Shown here in pieces: positions 5,219-9,799 of a stretch of 9,799 nt of DNA. The DNA lies in NCBI GenBank assembly GCA_050725495.1, contig JBOHHM010000272.1, positions 1 through 9,799 on the forward strand. Reading direction: 5' to 3'. Both the position numbers and the translations under genes were made by a program. This DNA is from JBOHHM01 sp050725495 (lineage in GTDB: Bacteria > Pseudomonadota > Gammaproteobacteria > Burkholderiales > Burkholderiaceae_C). The first letter of the stretch is position 1. Each line of letters starts with the position of its first letter. Below the pieces are notes generated by a model, which had not been told where the DNA came from, made no database searches, and saw only the letters and a program-made list of their open reading frames with translations.

Positions 5219-8200
5219 GTGACCCTGCACCTTACCCAGTTCGAAGGCGGCAACGCCCTCAGCGACTTCCGAGTCCAGCAACTTCTTCCCCGCCTGCAAG
5301 CCATTCACGACAGGATCAGCGGCCTGGATGCCCGCTTCGTGCACCTGGTCGCGTCAGCCGTTGCCCCGGCAGAGGCGCTCAAGGCCCAGCTCGCTGCCCT
5401 GCTGACCTATGGCGACCCGTACCGCGGAGCGGCCGAGGGTGAGCTGATCGTCGTGATGCCGCGCTTCGGCACGGTCTCGCCCTGGGCCTCCAAGGCCACC
5501 GACATTGCCCACAACTGCGGGCTGACCATCAAGCGCATCGAGCGCATCACCGAATACCGTGTCACGCTCAAGTCCGGCCTGCTCGGCAAGGCGGCGCTGA
5601 CGCCCGAGCAGCGTGCCGAGATCGCTGCGCTGCTGCATGACCGCATGACCGAGAGCGTGATGTTCGACCGCACGGGGGCCGCCGGCCTGTTCACCGAGCT
5701 GCAGCCCACGCCGATGGCGCATGTCGATGTACTGGGCGCGGGCAGGGCGGCGCTGGAGCAGGCCAATGTCCAGTTCGGCCTGGCCCTGGCCGACGACGAG
5801 ATCGACTACCTGGTCAAGGCCTTTCATGGCCTGCAGCGCAACCCCAGCGACGTCGAGCTGATGATGTTCGCCCAAGCCAACAGCGAGCATTGCCGCCACA
5901 AGATCTTCAACGCGAGCTTCACGATCGACGGCGTGCCGCAGGAGCGCAGCATGTTCGGCATGATCCGCCACACGCACCAGACCAGCCCGCAGCACACGGT
6001 GGTCGCGTACTCGGACAACGCCTCGGTGATGGAGGGCTCGCAGGTCGAGCGCTTCATTGCCAAATCGACCGCCAGCCCAGATGAATCGGGTGCCAGCCGC
6101 TATCAAAAGCAGAGCGCCACCAGCCATGTGCTGATGAAGGTCGAAACCCACAACCATCCGACGGCGATCTCGCCGTTCCCCGGCGCCTCGACCGGCGCGG
6201 GCGGCGAAATCCGCGACGAGGGCGCGACCGGGCGCGGCTCGCGCCCCAAGGCCGGCCTGACCGGCTTCACCGTCTCCAGGCTCTGGGGCGGCTCTTTCGG
6301 CAAGCCCGACCATATCGCGAGCCCGCTGCAAATCATGACCGAGGGCCCGCTCGGCGGCGCGGCCTTCAACAACGAGTTCGGCCGGCCCAACCTGCTGGGC
6401 TACTTCCGCGAGTACGAGCAGACCGTGGCCAGCGACGTCGACAGCATTCGCCGCGGCTACCACAAGCCCATCATGATCGCGGGCGGCTTGGGCGCGATCG
6501 ACGCCGGCCTCACGAAGAAGATCGAGTTTGCGCCCGGCACGCTGCTGATCCAGCTCGGCGGCCCCGGCATGCGTATCGGCATGGGCGGTGGTGCGGCCAG
6601 CTCGATGGCCACCGGCGCCAACGCGGCCGAGCTCGACTTCGACTCGGTGCAGCGCGGCAATCCCGAGATCGAGCGCCGCGCGCAGGAGGTCATCAACCAC
6701 TGCTGGGCCGAGGGCGACGCGAACCCGATTCTGGCGATCCACGACGTGGGCGCGGGCGGCCTCTCCAACGCCTTCCCCGAGCTGACGAACGACGCGGGCC
6801 GCGGCGCGCGCTTTGACCTGCGCCGCGTGCCGCTCGAAGAGTCGGGCCTGGCGCCCAAGGAGATCTGGTGCAACGAAAGCCAGGAGCGCTATGTGCTCGC
6901 GATCGCGCCTGAATCGCTGGCGCAGTTCCAGGCGTTCTGCGAGCGCGAGCGCTGCCCGTTCGCGGTGGTTGGCGTCGCGACCGAGGAGCGGGAGCTGGTG
7001 CTGGCCGAGGGTGTGCCCCTCGGCCCGACCCTCTCCCCGGCGGGGGGAGGGAGCGAATTGCCCCCTCTCCCTCTGGGGGAGGGCGGGGGTGAGGGCATGG
7101 CCGTCGACATGCCGATGAACGTGCTGCTGGGCAAGCCGCCCAAGATGCACCGCGATGTCAAGTCGGTCCGACGCGAATTCAAGCCGGTCGACCTGACCGG
7201 CGTGGCCTTGCAGCAAGCCGCGATCCAGGTGCTGAGCCACCCGACCGTCGCGTCCAAGCGCTTCCTCGTCACGATCGGCGACCGCACGGTCGGGGGCCTG
7301 AGCCACCGCGACCAGATGGTCGGCCCCTGGCAGGTGCCGGTGGCCGACTGCGCCGTGACGCTGGCCGATTACCAGGGTTTCGCCGGCGAGGCCATGAGCA
7401 TGGGCGAGCGCACGCCGCTGGCTGCGATCGACGCGCCCGCGTCGGGTCGCATGGCCGTGGCCGAGGCCATCACCAACCTGCTGGCCGCGCCGATCGAGCT
7501 GCCGCGCGTCAAGCTCTCGGCCAACTGGATGGCCGCCTGCGGCGAACCGGGCGAAGACGCCGCGCTGTATGAGACCGTCAAGGCCGTGGGCATGGAGCTG
7601 TGCCCGGCGCTGGGCGTGTCGATTCCGGTCGGCAAGGATTCGCTGTCGATGCGCACGCAGTGGAGCGATGGGCAAGCCGCGAAGAAGGTGACCTCGCCGG
7701 TTTCGCTGATCGTCAGCGCCTTTGCCACGCTGGCCGACGTGCGCGGCACGCTCACGCCCCAGCTCGACGCGAGCGAGGCCGACACGACCCTGGTGCTGAT
7801 CGACCTCGGCAAGGGCCAGCACCGCATGGGTGGCTCCATCCTCGCGCAGACGCTGGAGCAGGTCGGCTCCGACGTGCCCGACCTCGACGATCCCCGGGAC
7901 CTCGTCAACCTCGTCAACGCCGTCAACACGTTGCGCGAGCAGGGCAAGATCCTGGCCTACCACGACCGCAGCGACGGCGGCCTGTTCGCCACGGTCTGCG
8001 AGATGGCGTTCGCAGGCCATGTCGGCGTCGCGCTCAACGTCGACCTGCTCGTGACCGAGAGCGACGGCATCTCGGACAGCCGCGCCGAATACGGCGACAG
8101 CAAGAATTGGGCGCAGCAGGTCAGCGCGCGGCGCGAAGAGCTCACGCTCAAGGCCTTGTTCAGCGAAGAGCTCGGTGTCGTGCTGCAGGTGCGCACGGAG

Positions 8201-9304
8201 CAGCGCAACGAGGTCATGCAAACCCTGCGCGAACACGGCCTGTCCAAGCACAGCCATTTCATCGGCAAGACGCGGCCGGCCGTCTCGAGCATGGACGCCG
8301 GCAAGGACGAGGTCCAGATCTGGCGCGACACCAAGGCCGTGTTCAGCGCCAAGCTCGCGGACCTGCACCAGGTCTGGGACAACGTGAGCTGGAAGATCTG
8401 CCAGCAGCGCGACAACCCGGCTGGCGCCGATGCCGAGCATGCTGCCGCCGGCGACCCGTCCGACCCGGGCCTGCATGTCTTCCTCCCTCTCCCCCTGGGA
8501 GAGGGCTGGGGTGAGGGCAGGGCCCCTGCGCTCAACCTGTCCCGCCCCAAGGTAGCCATCCTGCGCGAGCAGGGCGTGAACTCGCATGTGGAAATGGCCT
8601 ACACCTTCACCGAGGCCGGTTTCGAGGCCTACGACGTGCACATGACCGACCTGCAGAGCGGCCGCGCCAGGCTCGCGGACTTCCACGGCCTGGTCGCCTG
8701 CGGCGGTTTCAGCTATGGCGATACCTTGGGCGCCGGCATCGGCTGGGCGCGCAGCATCACCTTCAACCGGGGCCTGGCCGAGCAGTTCAAGGCCTTCTTT
8801 GGCCGCTCAGACACCTTCGGACTCGGTGTCTGCAACGGCTGTCAGATGTTTGCCGAACTGGCCGACATCATCCCCGGCGCGCAGGACTGGCCGCGCTTCA
8901 CGACCAACCGCAGCGAGCGCTTCGAGGCGCGCCTGTCCATGGTCGAACTGCTCGACTCCCCCAGCCTGTTCTTCGCCGGCATGGCCGGCAGCCGATTGCC
9001 GATCGCCGTCTCGCACGGCGAGGGCTTTGCGAACTTCGCCTACCGCGGCGACGCCGCGCAGGCAATCGCCGCGATGCGCTACACCGACAACCACGGCCAG
9101 CCGACCGAAGCCTACCCGTTCAACCCCAACGGCAGCCCCGGCGGCCTGGCGGCCGTGACCACGGCCGATGGCCGCTTCACCGCGATGATGCCGCACCCCG
9201 AGCGCGTGTTCCGCAACATCCAGATGAGCTGGACCAGCGGCGACCAGAGCGAGTTCAGCCCCTGGATACGGATCTGGCGCAATGCCCGCAAGTGGGTGGG
9301 GTGA
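5219..9304 (+). CDS. purL: Phosphoribosylformylglycinamidine synthase PurL (large, single-chain form)
   Basis: The enzyme converts FGAR, glutamine and ATP to FGAM, the fourth step of purine synthesis, in the cytoplasm. The frame is open from ATG 5111. I chose GTG 5219 because the family-like sequence begins there (VTLHLTQFEGGNALSDFRVQ), while the 36 upstream residues look like untranslated leader; the Shine-Dalgarno sequence is weak (AGG at 5208-5210). From GTG the protein is 1361 aa, somewhat longer than the usual 1300-1340. Order: PurS-like N-terminal domain; linker with NSEHCRHK (221-228); first AIRS-like half with ETHNHPTAISPFPG (309-322); second half starting near 627 (AVDMPMNVLLGKPPKMHRD); class I glutaminase from Pro1110, with Cys1205 in GVCNGCQM and His1326/Glu1328 in MPHPER. 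Two stretches (about 598-626 and 1088-1100) are translated palindromic repeats at domain junctions and explain part of the extra length. All catalytic motifs are intact, so the enzyme is probably active. Confidence 0.96.
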   Translation: MTLHLTQFEGGNALSDFRVQQLLPRLQAIHDRISGLDARFVHLVASAVAPAEALKAQLAALLTYGDPYRGAAEGELIVVMPRFGTVSPWASKATDIAHNCGLTIKRIERITEYRVTLKSGLLGKAALTPEQRAEIAALLHDRMTESVMFDRTGAAGLFTELQPTPMAHVDVLGAGRAALEQANVQFGLALADDEIDYLVKAFHGLQRNPSDVELMMFAQANSEHCRHKIFNASFTIDGVPQERSMFGMIRHTHQTSPQHTVVAYSDNASVMEGSQVERFIAKSTASPDESGASRYQKQSATSHVLMKVETHNHPTAISPFPGASTGAGGEIRDEGATGRGSRPKAGLTGFTVSRLWGGSFGKPDHIASPLQIMTEGPLGGAAFNNEFGRPNLLGYFREYEQTVASDVDSIRRGYHKPIMIAGGLGAIDAGLTKKIEFAPGTLLIQLGGPGMRIGMGGGAASSMATGANAAELDFDSVQRGNPEIERRAQEVINHCWAEGDANPILAIHDVGAGGLSNAFPELTNDAGRGARFDLRRVPLEESGLAPKEIWCNESQERYVLAIAPESLAQFQAFCERERCPFAVVGVATEERELVLAEGVPLGPTLSPAGGGSELPPLPLGEGGGEGMAVDMPMNVLLGKPPKMHRDVKSVRREFKPVDLTGVALQQAAIQVLSHPTVASKRFLVTIGDRTVGGLSHRDQMVGPWQVPVADCAVTLADYQGFAGEAMSMGERTPLAAIDAPASGRMAVAEAITNLLAAPIELPRVKLSANWMAACGEPGEDAALYETVKAVGMELCPALGVSIPVGKDSLSMRTQWSDGQAAKKVTSPVSLIVSAFATLADVRGTLTPQLDASEADTTLVLIDLGKGQHRMGGSILAQTLEQVGSDVPDLDDPRDLVNLVNAVNTLREQGKILAYHDRSDGGLFATVCEMAFAGHVGVALNVDLLVTESDGISDSRAEYGDSKNWAQQVSARREELTLKALFSEELGVVLQVRTEQRNEVMQTLREHGLSKHSHFIGKTRPAVSSMDAGKDEVQIWRDTKAVFSAKLADLHQVWDNVSWKICQQRDNPAGADAEHAAAGDPSDPGLHVFLPLPLGEGWGEGRAPALNLSRPKVAILREQGVNSHVEMAYTFTEAGFEAYDVHMTDLQSGRARLADFHGLVACGGFSYGDTLGAGIGWARSITFNRGLAEQFKAFFGRSDTFGLGVCNGCQMFAELADIIPGAQDWPRFTTNRSERFEARLSMVELLDSPSLFFAGMAGSRLPIAVSHGEGFANFAYRGDAAQAIAAMRYTDNHGQPTEAYPFNPNGSPGGLAAVTTADGRFTAMMPHPERVFRNIQMSWTSGDQSEFSPWIRIWRNARKWVG
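7029..7096 (+). repeat. Compound REP-like palindrome translated inside purL
   Basis: Two hairpins stand in a row. The first pairs CCCTCTCCCC (7029-7038) with GGGGGGAGGG (7042-7051) around a 3-nt loop. The second pairs CCCTCTCCC (7063-7071) with GGGGGAGGG (7075-7083) around TCT, followed by CGGGGGTGAGGGC (7084-7096). Each stem has one T-G pair. The second hairpin plus tail matches the element at 8485-8518 with a few differences. The reading frame stays open, giving LPPLPLGEGGGEG just before the AVDMPM block. Confidence 0.85.
8485..8518 (+). repeat. REP-like palindrome translated inside purL, second copy
   Basis: CCCTCTCCC (8485-8493) and GGGAGAGGG (8497-8505) form a perfect 9-bp stem with a CCT loop, followed by CTGGGGTGAGGGC (8506-8518). 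This is the form of a GC-rich repeat I recall from many proteobacterial genomes, usually between genes. Here it encodes FLPLPLGEGWGEG (residues 1088-1100) in the linker before the glutaminase domain, in the same orientation and frame as the copy at 7061-7096. Confidence 0.88.
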
Positions 9305-9306
9305 CG

Positions 9307-9359
9307 AGGGCGATAGCCCTTGCAAAATCTGCGCGATCCGCTATCGAAAATGTAGCGGA
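9307..9359 (+). terminator. Two hairpins after purL, possible terminator
   Basis: AGGGC-GATA-GCCCT (9307-9320) begins three bases after the purL stop. TCCGCTA (9337-9343) and TAGCGGA (9353-9359) form a second perfect 7-bp stem with a 9-nt loop. Neither is followed by a run of T, so intrinsic termination is doubtful; they may stabilise the 3' end or mark a Rho-dependent site. The rest of the gap to 9517 holds no gene I can support. Confidence 0.3.
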
Positions 9360-9506
9360 CCGGTGCCTGGCGTGATGGCGCCGCTGTCCTGCCGCGGACT
9401 GTGGCAGCGTGGCTGCTCGGCAAGCCCGCGACCACGCGCAACTGGAATACCGTCGTTCGCCTGGTGCGACGGCATGGGCCGTGAGGGTCCCACCTCGGCT
9501 TCGGTT

Positions 9507-9510
9507 AAGG
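9507..9510 (+). promoter_or_regulatory. Ribosome binding site of the DUF1624 gene
   Basis: AAGG lies 7 nt before ATG 9518 and supports that start over the ATG at 9513, which is in another frame and too close to it. Confidence 0.5.
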
Positions 9511-9517
9511 TTATGCC

Positions 9518-9799
9518 ATGCCGACGACCAGCCCCGCCCGATTCGACCGCATCGTCGCCCTGCGGGGCTTGGCAATCGTCTGGATGACGGCCTACCACTT
9601 CTGCTTCGACCTCAACCACTTCGGCTGGATGCGGCAGAACTTCTACACCGATCCGTTCTGGACCTGGCAGCGCACGGCGATCGTGAGCCTGTTTCTGTTC
9701 TGCGCCGGGCTGGGGCAGGCCGTGGCCGCGCACCAAGGCCAGCGCTGGAGCCGGTTCGGGCGGCGCTGGGCTCAGGTGGCGCTGTGCGCGCTGCTGGTC
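9518..9799 (+). CDS. DUF1624 / heparan-alpha-glucosaminide N-acetyltransferase-like membrane protein, N-terminal part
   Basis: The first 94 codons of a gene that runs off the window. The protein begins MPTTSPARFDRIVALRGLAI, then VWMTAYHFCFDLNHFGW and later IVSLFLFCAGLGQAVAAH. The R-D-ALRGLAIV-MT-YHF-FDLN pattern is the usual beginning of bacterial DUF1624 proteins, polytopic inner-membrane proteins distantly related to HGSNAT and other membrane acyltransferases. Two hydrophobic segments are visible (about residues 13-30 and 54-69) and a third starts at the window edge (WAQVALCALLV). The substrate is unknown; a membrane acyl-transfer role is inferred from the family only. It is separated from purL by 213 bp and has its own ribosome binding site, so it may be an independent unit. 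Confidence 0.82.
   Translation, partial: MPTTSPARFDRIVALRGLAIVWMTAYHFCFDLNHFGWMRQNFYTDPFWTWQRTAIVSLFLFCAGLGQAVAAHQGQRWSRFGRRWAQVALCALLV

Noticed and set aside
4135..5442. A 435-codon plus-strand frame spanning map and the start of purL
   Set aside because: It crosses two well-supported genes in the wrong frame and is explained by composition bias.
5354..8686. A 1110-codon open frame on the minus strand opposite purL
   Set aside because: It is a shadow of purL with Arg/Ala/Gly/His-rich low-complexity translation, no recognisable motif and no start signals.
9305..9517. Small gene or RNA in the gap after purL
   Set aside because: The open frames here overlap purL or the DUF1624 gene in other frames, with no recognisable product; two short hairpins are not enough to claim an RNA gene.

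Overview
The window looks like a chromosomal stretch of a high-GC betaproteobacterium, most likely a member of the Burkholderiales (Comamonadaceae-like). The evidence is the gene set and order (ligA, def, then glnD and map on the opposite strand, then purL), the strong G/C bias at third codon positions, the betaproteobacterial style of GlnD, PurL and peptide deformylase, and the short GC-rich repeats. This is recalled family resemblance; no search was run. Most of the window is housekeeping DNA. The accessory content is one small toxin-antitoxin module and two kinds of dispersed repeat.

Layout. Positions 1-144 (+) are the end of ligA (NAD-dependent DNA ligase, BRCT domain). A MNT/HEPN toxin-antitoxin pair of the MntA-HepT type (181-815, +) lies between ligA and def (812-1351, +), and hepT overlaps def through an ATGA junction. 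A convergent intergenic region (1352-1523) carries a heptad-based tandem and inverted repeat. On the minus strand, map (5055-4249) precedes glnD (4163-1524). The 85-bp gap between them carries a second block of the same heptad repeat, so glnD is bracketed by it. A 55-bp stretch (5056-5110) separates the divergent map and purL genes and holds two -10-like elements around a GC-rich dyad. purL (5219-9304, +) covers most of the right half. A 213-bp intergenic region with two hairpins follows. The window ends inside a DUF1624-type membrane protein gene (9518-9799, +).

How the genes relate. def and map act one after the other on nascent proteins (deformylation, then removal of the initiator methionine). 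GlnD is the nitrogen sensor that modifies PII proteins. PurL uses glutamine in purine synthesis. MntA and GlnD belong to the same nucleotidyltransferase superfamily but have unrelated jobs: MntA-type antitoxins AMPylate their HEPN partner, while GlnD uridylylates PII.

Points for a second look. (1) hepT seems to carry a one-base insertion in a five-G run just after its original start, which overlapped the mntA stop. (2) A REP-like palindromic repeat is translated in frame at two places in purL, both at domain junctions. (3) Heptad repeats sit on both sides of glnD. (4) map, and possibly mntA, look leaderless. I see no convincing wholly new system, CRISPR array, tRNA, rRNA or transposase.
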